From Acidobacteriota bacterium (GTDB taxonomy: Bacteria > Acidobacteriota > Terriglobia > Bryobacterales > JACQDG01): a DNA stretch of 13,463 nt. A program made the translations under genes and the position numbers. This document shows positions 6,568 through 13,122 of this stretch, in pieces (the first letter of the stretch is position 1; each line of letters opens with the position of its first letter). Where the stretch lies: contig JACQDG010000476.1 in assembly GCA_016201185.1 (NCBI GenBank), forward strand, positions 1 through 13,463, in the 5' to 3' direction. The notes under the pieces were generated by a model, which did not search any database, was not told the DNA's origin, and saw only the letters and a list, made by a program, of their open reading frames with translations.

Positions 6568-8742
6568 ATGTCATCCAGAACTTGGGGTTTCTTCATAGTA
6601 GTCTTGTCCTGTTTGCTGCTGTCGTTTGGAATGCCCGCCGCAGCTCAGAGCGCGGGCCAGCCGGAAGTAAGGCCTCCGGCTCATTATGACGTTTCGCCTC
6701 CCCTGGGGGACATCAACGTCGACGACAATTCTGACGGCAAGAAGCCGAAGAAGGAAAGGCCGCTGCGGCTTCCACGTGCGCCCAAAGGCAGCCCGCACGC
6801 CACCGATCCCGTGGCGCAGACCTCGGCCGGGCCTCTGGTGAGCGCCGGAACGAGCAAGAATTTTGAGGGCGTGGGCGAGGGACTGGCGAAATACTATGTC
6901 GGCGAGGCCCCTCCTGATACAAACATGGCCGTCGGACCGAACCACATCGTCCAGTGGGTGAATTCCTCCATTGCCGTTTTCGACAAGAACGGCAATTTGC
7001 GTACCGGCTATCCCAAGCCTGGTAATGCGTTGTGGAGCGGCTTCGGCGGGCCATGCGAAACAACCAACGACGGCGACCCGGTCGCCCAGTACGACGCGGC
7101 GGCCGATCGCTGGGTGATGAGCCAGCTCGGCAACGCGTTTACCAACGGCCCCTATTACTACTGCATCGCCGTTTCCACCAGCCCGGATCCGACCGGAACC
7201 TATAATCGCTACGCGTACAATTTCGGCAGTTATCTGAACGACTATCCGAAGATGGGAATGTGGTCTGATGCCTACTACTCCTCCCACAACAGGTTTTACC
7301 TGGGCATCTCTTTCGCGGGGGCCGAGGCGTGCGCTTTCGATCGCACCAAGATGCTCGCGGGACAGGCCGCCATCGGCGTGTGCTTCATCACCTCTGCTTC
7401 TTACGACAGCCTCCTGCCGTCGGATCTGGACGGCGCTACACTGCCTCCGGCGGGTTCGCCCAATTTCTTCATGGACTTCGGCAGCGACGCGCTAAGACTG
7501 TGGAAGTTCCATGTAGATTTCGGGAACACGGCCAATTCCACTTTCACCGGGCCGACCAGCATCCCGGTGGCAGCCTTCAGCGCGGCCTGTAGCGGCGGCG
7601 GAAGCTGCATCCCCCAATTGGGAACAGGCCAGAAACTGGATTCCCTCGCGGACCGGCTTATGTACCGGCTGGCCTACCGCAACTTCCCTAGTGATCCGAA
7701 CGGCGCGCATGAGTCTCTGGTGGTGAACCACTCGGTCACGAGCAACGGCGTGTCGGGTGTGCGCTGGTACGAGATACGAAATCCGAACGGCGCCCCCACG
7801 GTCTTCCAGCAGAGCACCTTCCAGCCGGACCAGACTTACCGCTGGATGGGCAGCGCGGCCATGGACCAGGCCGGCGACATCGCCCTCGGCTACAGCGTCT
7901 CGAGCAGTTCCATTAATCCGGGGATTCGCTACACGGGCCGCGTGCCCTCGGATCCCCTGGGAACCATGCAGGCGGAAGCGACTATTATCGATGGCGGCGG
8001 CTCGCAGAACGGGGGGCTGGATCGGTGGGGCGACTACAGCGCCATGCGGATCGACCCCAGCGACGACTGCACGTTCTGGTACACGACCGAGTACCTGGCC
8101 GCGGACGGGTCGTTCAACTGGCACACGCGGATCGCGTCGTTCAAATTCGACACCTGCGGAGGCCCCCCGCCACCGCCGCCGACAGCGCCGGGCCAGCCGA
8201 CGGTAACTAAGAATGTTTACAACGAGGTGGATTTGTCCTGGACCCCGTCCACGAACCAGTCCGGTTACAACGTGATGCGTTGCACCAACAGCGGCTCGGG
8301 CTGTACTCCCACTACAATCGCCACCGTTGGGGCCAGCGTAACTACTTACAATGACACCACCGTTTCCGGACCGGCCAATTACATTTATCAGATTCAGGCC
8401 TACAACTCTGCTGACACCGCGAACTCCCTGACGACGACAGTTTCCGTGCCCGCGCCGCCGCTACCCGCGGCGCCCTCGAATCTGGTTGTCTCGGCGGTGA
8501 GCAAGAACTCCATCACAATCGGGTGGACTGACAACTCGAATAACGAGACCAACTTTGATATCGAGCGGTGTACCGGGGGGGCGTGCACAAACTTTGTACC
8601 GCTCACGTCCGTGGGAGCAAACGTCACAACCTACAAGAACACGGGTCTCGCTCGGAGAACGACATATCGGTACTGGGTGAAAGCTCGGAATGGCGGCGGG
8701 AGTTCAGGGTACGCCGGCCCGGTTTCGGGCACGACAAGGTAG
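6568..8742 (+). CDS. Secreted protein with two C-terminal fibronectin III domains
   Basis: This 724-residue exported protein has a signal peptide at residues 1-27 (hydrophobic core FFIVVLSCLLLSF, cleavage near AAAQS). The start is ATG 6568 because AGGGAG lies four bases upstream and the signal peptide begins at once; an in-frame ATG at 6496 would add 24 non-signal residues. Residues 30-95 are low-complexity, Pro/Lys-rich. Residues about 98-530 form one large, probably beta-rich domain with stretches such as APPDTNMAVGPNHIVQWVNS and DRWGDYSAMRIDPSDDCTFW. I recognise these as recurrent in uncharacterised secreted proteins but know no function for them. A polyproline linker (533-538) leads to FnIII domains at about 541-628 and 634-724. 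There is no membrane anchor or sorting motif. It ends with tandem TAG stops. An extracellular binding or enzymatic role is a guess. Confidence 0.9.
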   Translation: MSSRTWGFFIVVLSCLLLSFGMPAAAQSAGQPEVRPPAHYDVSPPLGDINVDDNSDGKKPKKERPLRLPRAPKGSPHATDPVAQTSAGPLVSAGTSKNFEGVGEGLAKYYVGEAPPDTNMAVGPNHIVQWVNSSIAVFDKNGNLRTGYPKPGNALWSGFGGPCETTNDGDPVAQYDAAADRWVMSQLGNAFTNGPYYYCIAVSTSPDPTGTYNRYAYNFGSYLNDYPKMGMWSDAYYSSHNRFYLGISFAGAEACAFDRTKMLAGQAAIGVCFITSASYDSLLPSDLDGATLPPAGSPNFFMDFGSDALRLWKFHVDFGNTANSTFTGPTSIPVAAFSAACSGGGSCIPQLGTGQKLDSLADRLMYRLAYRNFPSDPNGAHESLVVNHSVTSNGVSGVRWYEIRNPNGAPTVFQQSTFQPDQTYRWMGSAAMDQAGDIALGYSVSSSSINPGIRYTGRVPSDPLGTMQAEATIIDGGGSQNGGLDRWGDYSAMRIDPSDDCTFWYTTEYLAADGSFNWHTRIASFKFDTCGGPPPPPPTAPGQPTVTKNVYNEVDLSWTPSTNQSGYNVMRCTNSGSGCTPTTIATVGASVTTYNDTTVSGPANYIYQIQAYNSADTANSLTTTVSVPAPPLPAAPSNLVVSAVSKNSITIGWTDNSNNETNFDIERCTGGACTNFVPLTSVGANVTTYKNTGLARRTTYRYWVKARNGGGSSGYAGPVSGTTR

Positions 8743-8830
8743 TAGGCCGGGGGCTGAAAGCACGCTGTTCTACAGCCGGGCAGCTCGCGCTGGAGGACCG
8801 CTGGGGAAACCTGGCTCCTACCGGTCCGGG
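8743..8830. repeat. Convergent spacer with REP-like imperfect palindrome
   Basis: Between two convergent genes lies a GC-rich segment with GGCTG (8752-8756) complementary to CAGCC (8773-8777), followed by more GCTGG-type pieces. There is no T-run, so it is not a standard intrinsic terminator. Its look (GGGGCTGAAAGC... CAGCCGGG) resembles short dispersed palindromic repeats found between convergent genes. A repeat identity cannot be shown from a single copy. Confidence 0.3.
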
Positions 8831-9838
8831 TCAGCGCGGTGGCGTGGCGAAGATCGACTTGGGAAGCATGGTGTGCACGCCCTTTGAGCCATCGACTACC
8901 TGCGTGACGTGCAGATCGACCGCGGCACTCACGAGCATGTAGGCGTCGTCGCGGGAGAGGCCACGGGCGGTCACAAGATATTCAATCATCTCCTTGGTGG
9001 CGCGACGGGCGGCTTCGTCGAGCGTCTCATGGAAGCCCATGGTAATAACGTGGGTCGCCGTCTCGGCGCGGGGCCAGCGCAACTTCATATCTTTGCGGAC
9101 GGTGAAGCGCAACAGGGCGCTGAGCGGAGTCTCGATGGCAGTGAGGTCCACCTCGCCGTCGCCCTGGGCGGCGTGGCCGTCGCCGACAGCGAACAAGGCG
9201 CCGGGGTGGTGAACGGGCATGTAGAGTGTTGTGCCGGCGGTCAAGTACTTGTTATCCATGTTGCCGGTGTAGTACCCGGGCGGGGCGCTGTTCACGCGTC
9301 CGGAAGGCGGGGCCACGCCCATGCTGCCGAAGAAGGGCCGCAGGGGAATACGGATGCCGGGGCCGAATTCCGCCACTCCGGCGCGCTCATCCAGCCGGAT
9401 TAACTTCGTCCGCTCGTAGGGGAACTCGTCGGGCAGCATCCCCAGTTCGGGGACGAACATCTTCCAGCCGTAAGTAGAACGCAAGCGAATTTCCAGGATG
9501 TCGACTTGCAGCACGTCACCGGGGGCGGCGCCCTCGACGGCCACCGGGCCGGTGAGGATGTGCGGACCCGGGCCGTGCTCCTTGATCTCCGCGTAGATCT
9601 CCCTTAGCTCGCGCAGGTTGTCGTCTTCCTCCGCGCCGAGGCGCGCCAGCATTTCCGGTATGCCGCTGACGGTCTCGATGCGCGCGGTCTCGCCGGACTT
9701 GACGGTCAGCACGGGCTTGACGCCGGCCCCGTAGTAGCCCCACTGAATGTTGGCGGGCACGGCGCGGATGATAGGCTGGGCGGACAGGAAAGCAGGCAGC
9801 AGGCAGAGGGCAGCAGGCAGAACGAAGGCAATTTTCAT
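8831..9838 (-). CDS. Secreted acetamidase/formamidase family protein
   Basis: This 335-residue protein belongs to the FmdA/AmdA family, which hydrolyses short amides to the acid and ammonia. Family stretches are HILTGPVAVEGAAPGDVLQV (93-112), FFGSMGVAPPSGRVNSAPPG (169-188), NMDNK (193-197) and FAVGDGHAAQGDGEVDLTAIE (216-236). It differs from the classic cytoplasmic amidases in carrying a signal peptide (residues 1-20, cleavage near LSA-Q), so it should act in the periplasm or outside the cell. The start ATG at 9836-9838 is preceded by GGAGGA at five bases. A TACAAT -10 candidate lies on the minus strand at 9875-9880. It is convergent with the FnIII protein gene and divergent from the small Ala/Lys-rich gene. 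No amide transporter or nitrogen regulator lies nearby, so the natural substrate is open. Confidence 0.92.
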   Translation of the reverse strand: MKIAFVLPAALCLLPAFLSAQPIIRAVPANIQWGYYGAGVKPVLTVKSGETARIETVSGIPEMLARLGAEEDDNLRELREIYAEIKEHGPGPHILTGPVAVEGAAPGDVLQVDILEIRLRSTYGWKMFVPELGMLPDEFPYERTKLIRLDERAGVAEFGPGIRIPLRPFFGSMGVAPPSGRVNSAPPGYYTGNMDNKYLTAGTTLYMPVHHPGALFAVGDGHAAQGDGEVDLTAIETPLSALLRFTVRKDMKLRWPRAETATHVITMGFHETLDEAARRATKEMIEYLVTARGLSRDDAYMLVSAAVDLHVTQVVDGSKGVHTMLPKSIFATPPR

Positions 9839-9874
9839 GGAATCCTCCGGCGCTTGGGGCGCATGACTGGGCGG

Positions 9875-9880
9875 ATTGTA
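9875..9880 (-). promoter_or_regulatory. Candidate -10 box of acetamidase-family gene
   Basis: The minus strand reads TACAAT here, five of six matches to the consensus TATAAT. It would start transcription about 30 bases before the ATG, which leaves room for the GGAGGA ribosome binding site. No recognisable -35 hexamer lies 16-18 bases upstream. Confidence 0.35.
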
Positions 9881-9900
9881 GCATGGCGGAAATGAACGGA

Positions 9901-9930
9901 GTTTAATCGTCGTTTAAGGGAACGTTAATG
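9901..9930 (+). promoter_or_regulatory. GTTTAA direct repeats, possible OmpR/PhoB-type operator
   Basis: GTTTAA occurs at 9901-9906 and 9912-9917, and the related GTTAA at 9924-9928. Direct repeats at about one helical turn are characteristic of OmpR/PhoB-family regulator sites, which often replace the -35 element. They lie about 60-90 bases before the start of the 84-residue secreted protein. A weak -10 candidate (TTACAT, 9943-9948) sits about a dozen bases after the last repeat. Confidence 0.35.
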
Positions 9931-9954
9931 TTGGCGCCCGTCTTACATGGTGAA

Positions 9955-9970
9955 GGCGAGCGAAATCGCC
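9955..9970 (+). ncRNA. 5' UTR hairpin before Ala/Lys-rich gene
   Basis: GGCGA (9955-9959) pairs with TCGCC (9966-9970) around a six-base loop GCGAAA. It lies eight bases before the GGAGG ribosome binding site. It could stabilise the transcript's 5' end. It is short and not a recognised regulatory RNA. Confidence 0.3.
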
Positions 9971-9989
9971 GGAAAAACGGAGGAACACC

Positions 9990-10244
9990 ATGAGGAGACT
10001 TACCACGTTAGTGCTGGGCCTGACGCTGGCCCTGGGTTTGAGCGGGCTGGGTCTGGCGGCCCAGGAAAAGGCCGCGCAGAAGGCCGCGTCCACCGCTGCA
10101 GCACCGAAGACCGAAGAGAAGAAGGCTGCGGCATCGACCACGGCCCAGAAGAAGCACAAGAGGCACAAGAAGCAGGTGAAGAACGCCAACGCTGCGCTGC
10201 CCTCGACGAGCAAAGCCCCCGCGACCCCCGCGCCGGCCAAGTAA
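9990..10244 (+). CDS. Small secreted Ala/Lys-rich basic protein (Asr-like composition)
   Basis: This 84-residue protein has a clear signal peptide (MRRLTTLVLGLTLALGLSGL, cleavage near GLAA-Q, residues 24/25). The mature part is about 60 residues, almost only Ala, Lys, Thr, Ser, Gln, Glu and Pro, with a very basic cluster KKHKRHKK (54-61) and a Pro/Ala tail. No fold or motif is recognised. The composition and layout resemble enterobacterial acid-shock protein Asr (signal peptide plus Ala/Lys/His/Gln-rich chain), but this is similarity of composition, not demonstrated homology. ATG 9990 has GGAGG six bases upstream. The gene stands alone, with its own promoter region and a strong terminator right after the stop. 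A 108-residue antisense ORF covers it but has no translation signals. Confidence 0.82.
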   Translation: MRRLTTLVLGLTLALGLSGLGLAAQEKAAQKAASTAAAPKTEEKKAAASTTAQKKHKRHKKQVKNANAALPSTSKAPATPAPAK

Positions 10245-10258
10245 CATTTAACGGGGAG

Positions 10259-10306
10259 GGGTGTTGGGGCAGGCGCGGCGCCTCAGCCTCAACACCCCCT
10301 ATTTTT
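10259..10306 (+). terminator. Strong intrinsic terminator
   Basis: GGGGTGTTGGGGC (10259-10271) pairs with GCCTCAACACCCC (10287-10299), including one G-T wobble. The apex holds an inner stem AGGCG/CGCCT around CGG. The hairpin is followed by TATTTTT. It lies 15 bases after the stop of the Ala/Lys-rich gene and serves that plus-strand gene. The opposite direction lacks a good T-tract. Confidence 0.88.
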
Positions 10307-10335
10307 CGCGCAACGCTTCACAACCTAACGGCCAT

Positions 10336-12018
10336 TCAGGGGCTTTCGTCAGCCTGGATCAACTGAAGTTCCACCGCCTGAGCGCCCCCTGCCTGCACCT
10401 GGCAGGCGTGGCCGCGCTCCTCGAAGGGCTTGAGAAACTCCGGATCCTGATAGGCGCCTCGCTCGATATCTTCCCAAGCGAAGAGCTTGTATTCGCCGGG
10501 CGGGATGCCGCGGAGGGTGAAACGGCCGTTCTGGTCAGTGGGAGTGCTTTTGAACAGGTCCGTCCGGCTGCGGCGGCGGGATTCCGGAATCAGCACTACC
10601 TGAGCGCCGCCGGCCGGCTTCTGCTTGTCGTTGGAAACAACACCATCGATTCGCCCGCCTTTGGAGCTGACGACCACCTCGAGCAATCCCGGGGCGGACT
10701 CGAAGCGGCTGAGATCGAGCCCTGCCTCGAGCACTTCTTCATCTCCGAGGCGGGCCGATTTCAGGTAGAAGTCTTCCGGCAAGTTTCCGACGTGCACCGC
10801 ATAGGCGCCGGGGGCGAGGCCGGGGATGGAGAACGTCCCGTCGGGTTTCACTTGTCCGCCTTCGCCACCGAACTGCGACTGATCCCTGGGCTGCAGCCAT
10901 AGCCCAAGCGCCTCCGGATCGAGCCGGCCTTCGCCTTCCATGCGGATGCGGCCCGCCAGGTCGAGACCGGCGTTCAGAAGCAGCTTGATGCCGTCAATGT
11001 TGGAGTTGGCCACCTCCAGTGGCAGCCGGCCTCTGTAAGTCCTGCTTCCATCTTTCGATGGAGCATGGGCCAGGAGGATGTAAGAGCCGGGCGTCACGCC
11101 TCGGATCTCAAACTCTCCCTGGGGGCTCACGAATTGGCTCTGCATTACGCGGGAAAACCCGACCACTTTGGCCTCGCGAGGGGCGAGCCAAGCATTTCCA
11201 TTGCGAACAGGGCCGCCATCGACGGCGTTGAAGAGCTGCCCGCGGACATGCACCGCGCGGGCGGGGTGAAAGCTGATGTCAATACCGCGAACCTCGCTGC
11301 CGGCGGCGGCGTCAACGGGCGACGCTTGAGTGGGGTCGTTCGCCCCTGGGTAGTAGGTAGGGAGGTAGCTTTCTTCAGCAGCCGTGTCATCGAACCGTTG
11401 CTGCATGAGATTGCCGATCACGACCAAGGCGGAAAGGCCTGGGGTATATACTGCCCGGATATGGTAGCGGCCGGGTGCGAGACCGTAAAGCCGGTACTCA
11501 CCCAGGTCGTTGGTGGCGGTCATGCTGACCTGGCCCAACTGCCGCCGGCCCTCGCGGTAGTTGGTTGTCAGGGCCTGCACCTGGACAGCGGGAAGAGGCT
11601 CGCCGTCCTCATCCACGACGCGACCCGAGATGACGGCGGTGGGAACCAAACGAAAGACGATGTCACGCAGGCGCTGGCCGCGTCCGAGGGTCAGCGTTGT
11701 GCCGGGGCGACGCGGGCCGCGCTGGCCATATTGCTGATGCACATATCCGTTGCGAGAAGCTGACAGGATGTAGCGGCCCGGGTCGGTTACGGTGATCAGG
11801 AATCGGCCATCATCGTCGGTAACGGCGCCCAGGGGCCGGGCCGGTTCAACGCCTTCAGCTTTCTGCAACACCACTTGCGCTTTTCGCAGCGGGTCACCGC
11901 TGCCGGCGCGAACGACCGTTCCTTCGATGGTGATCTTTTCCGATGGGCTGTCGGCAGGTCGCTGGCCGGGCAGAGGGAGACAGAAGAGAAAAAGCGCGGT
12001 GTGGAGAGGGAACTTCAC
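10336..12018 (-). CDS. Secreted protein with carboxypeptidase-regulatory-like repeats
   Basis: This 560-residue exported protein is built of beta-sandwich domains of the carboxypeptidase-regulatory-like (CarboxypepD_reg) type. A short signal peptide (1 to about 19, MKFPLHTALFLFCLPLPGQ) is followed by recognisable repeats near 28-95 (ITIEGTVVRAGSGDPLRKA), 128-195 (VISGRVVDEDGEPLPAVQV), about 257-320, 352-412 and 455-515. Each has the pattern G-x-V/I followed by DxxGxF/Y...GxPPGxY. The segment YLPTYYPGANDPTQASPVDA and the end LFAWEDIERGAYQDPEFLKP are features I associate with a family that is highly multiplied in Solibacter-type acidobacteria. No TonB plug/barrel or peptidase domain is attached. 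The start is GTG (12016-12018), with GGGGAGG five bases upstream. A TATAAT -10 lies at 12045-12050. A role in cell-surface or polysaccharide binding is only a guess. Confidence 0.92.
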   Translation of the reverse strand: MKFPLHTALFLFCLPLPGQRPADSPSEKITIEGTVVRAGSGDPLRKAQVVLQKAEGVEPARPLGAVTDDDGRFLITVTDPGRYILSASRNGYVHQQYGQRGPRRPGTTLTLGRGQRLRDIVFRLVPTAVISGRVVDEDGEPLPAVQVQALTTNYREGRRQLGQVSMTATNDLGEYRLYGLAPGRYHIRAVYTPGLSALVVIGNLMQQRFDDTAAEESYLPTYYPGANDPTQASPVDAAAGSEVRGIDISFHPARAVHVRGQLFNAVDGGPVRNGNAWLAPREAKVVGFSRVMQSQFVSPQGEFEIRGVTPGSYILLAHAPSKDGSRTYRGRLPLEVANSNIDGIKLLLNAGLDLAGRIRMEGEGRLDPEALGLWLQPRDQSQFGGEGGQVKPDGTFSIPGLAPGAYAVHVGNLPEDFYLKSARLGDEEVLEAGLDLSRFESAPGLLEVVVSSKGGRIDGVVSNDKQKPAGGAQVVLIPESRRRSRTDLFKSTPTDQNGRFTLRGIPPGEYKLFAWEDIERGAYQDPEFLKPFEERGHACQVQAGGAQAVELQLIQADESP

Positions 12019-12044
12019 ACGGACCTCCCCGGACTGTACTAACC

Positions 12045-12050
12045 ATTATA
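12045..12050 (-). promoter_or_regulatory. TATAAT -10 box of the regulatory-like repeat gene
   Basis: The minus strand reads TATAAT, a perfect -10 hexamer. Transcription would start about 20 bases before the GTG, compatible with the GGGGAGG ribosome binding site. The region 17 bases further upstream (CCGCCC) is not a recognisable -35, so an activator may be needed. Confidence 0.5.
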
Positions 12051-12101
12051 AACTCAGGCTGCCCATAGGGCGGGCGGGCCGATATTGGAGCGCAGGCGAC
12101 T

Positions 12102-13064
12102 TCAGACCTTCAAAATCTCCCGTACAAGCTGGGCGTTGTGGCCGATCTGGTCAGTATAGCGCTGATACATTCCGAGGATGACGGCGTCGGTGGGCTTGAT
12201 GCCGGTCAGCGCGGCGGCCAGGCGCTCGCGGACCTGCGCGGCGGAATCGACGGTGCGGCCGGCGGCGAACACCTTGTAAGCCAAGCAGGTCTTTTTCACC
12301 CGGCGAATCGTGGAGAGCATCCTGGGCGGGTCGGAGGGCAGGTAAATCTCGCCCAGGGGGACCTCGCCGAGGAGCTTTTCGAAGTCCTGGCGCGAGCGGG
12401 TCAGGTAATAGAGGCTGGTCATGTAGTAGTCGACGGGCCAGGCTTTGTCCTCGACGTACTCGAGCTCGCGGGGGCTGTGGCAGGAGAGGCCGACCATGAC
12501 GCCGGTGTCCTGGATGCGCTTGAGGTAGTCGAGGGAGCGGTCGATCTGGCCGGCTTGCCAATAGCGGTTGGTGCGTGCGCCGTGCTGGGCGATGCCGAGG
12601 GGCTGGAGCCTGGCGACGCGCGGGAGGATTTCGGGGTGGTCGTTGAAGTCGGGGCGGGAGAGGATGAGAAGCTGGAGCTTGCCGCCCTGGTCCTTGTAGC
12701 GCAGCCAGTCGGTTTCGAGGCGCTCACTCCAACTGGCCTGCCAGGTGTTTAGGCCGGCGCGCTCGAGCTCGGCGAGGAAGGCCAGAACACGCTCGGTCGA
12801 GTGGTATTCGACCATGTGGGCGGAGAAGAGCTGGTTGAAGTGGGAGTAGCCGTAGATGGTGTTGGCGCCGGCGATGAGGCGCGTGATGCGGTGCTTGCCG
12901 AAAGGGACGGTGGGCAGCACAGGGCCGGGCTTGGCCGGCGGGACGAGCGGAGACCCGGCTGAGGCCGGGGTGGCGGCGGCCAGGCCGGCAGCGGTCAGGC
13001 CGATGCCCTTGAGAAAGTCGCGGCGGGATCGGGTTCGTCGCAAGGGTCGATTTCCATGGCGCAC
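12102..13064 (-). CDS. Tat-exported protein, aldo/keto reductase-like TIM barrel (tentative)
   Basis: A 320-residue frame with a twin-arginine signal, SRRDFLKGIG (Arg14, Arg15), a hydrophobic stretch and cleavage near ASA-G (residue 36). The mature part starts FGKHRITRLIAGANTIYGYS, which recalls the beginning of aldo/keto reductase-like barrels. It continues with alternating strand/helix segments (for example LNTWQASWSE, LQLLILSRPDF, VGLSCHSPREL, DAVILGMYQRY). I do not see a full catalytic Asp-Tyr-Lys-His set, so enzyme function is uncertain. The start is unclear: the frame opens with GTG (13062-13064), but that GTG overlaps the strong AAGGAGG itself. The ATG properly spaced from it (13055-13057) is in another frame. 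It lies 58 bases after the GH2 gene on the same strand, so a sugar-related role is possible. Confidence 0.78.
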   Translation of the reverse strand: MRHGNRPLRRTRSRRDFLKGIGLTAAGLAAATPASAGSPLVPPAKPGPVLPTVPFGKHRITRLIAGANTIYGYSHFNQLFSAHMVEYHSTERVLAFLAELERAGLNTWQASWSERLETDWLRYKDQGGKLQLLILSRPDFNDHPEILPRVARLQPLGIAQHGARTNRYWQAGQIDRSLDYLKRIQDTGVMVGLSCHSPRELEYVEDKAWPVDYYMTSLYYLTRSRQDFEKLLGEVPLGEIYLPSDPPRMLSTIRRVKKTCLAYKVFAAGRTVDSAAQVRERLAAALTGIKPTDAVILGMYQRYTDQIGHNAQLVREILKV

Positions 13065-13078
13065 CTCCTTGTCAGCCG

Positions 13079-13114
13079 CGAATGAACGCGAATGAACGCG
13101 AATGGACGTTCATT
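13079..13114. repeat. 10-base tandem repeat, CGAATGAACG type
   Basis: Three adjoining 10-base units occur: CGAATGAACG at 13079-13088 and 13089-13098, and CGAATGGACG at 13099-13108. An inverted partial copy (GTTCATT, 13108-13114) follows directly. The repeat lies between the GH2 stop and the Tat-protein ribosome binding site. It may be a dispersed intergenic repeat or a binding array. Confidence 0.6.
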
Positions 13115-13122
13115 GGCGCCCC

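Noticed and set aside
9914..10240. 108-residue hydrophobic minus-strand ORF over the Ala/Lys-rich gene
   Set aside because: It is antisense to a gene with a good ribosome binding site, signal peptide and terminator. Reversed Ala/Lys codons naturally give Phe/Leu/Ala-rich sequence. No start signal of its own.
12102..13064. Firm assignment of the Tat protein as an aldo/keto reductase
   Set aside because: Only the first strand region resembles that fold; the full catalytic tetrad could not be traced.
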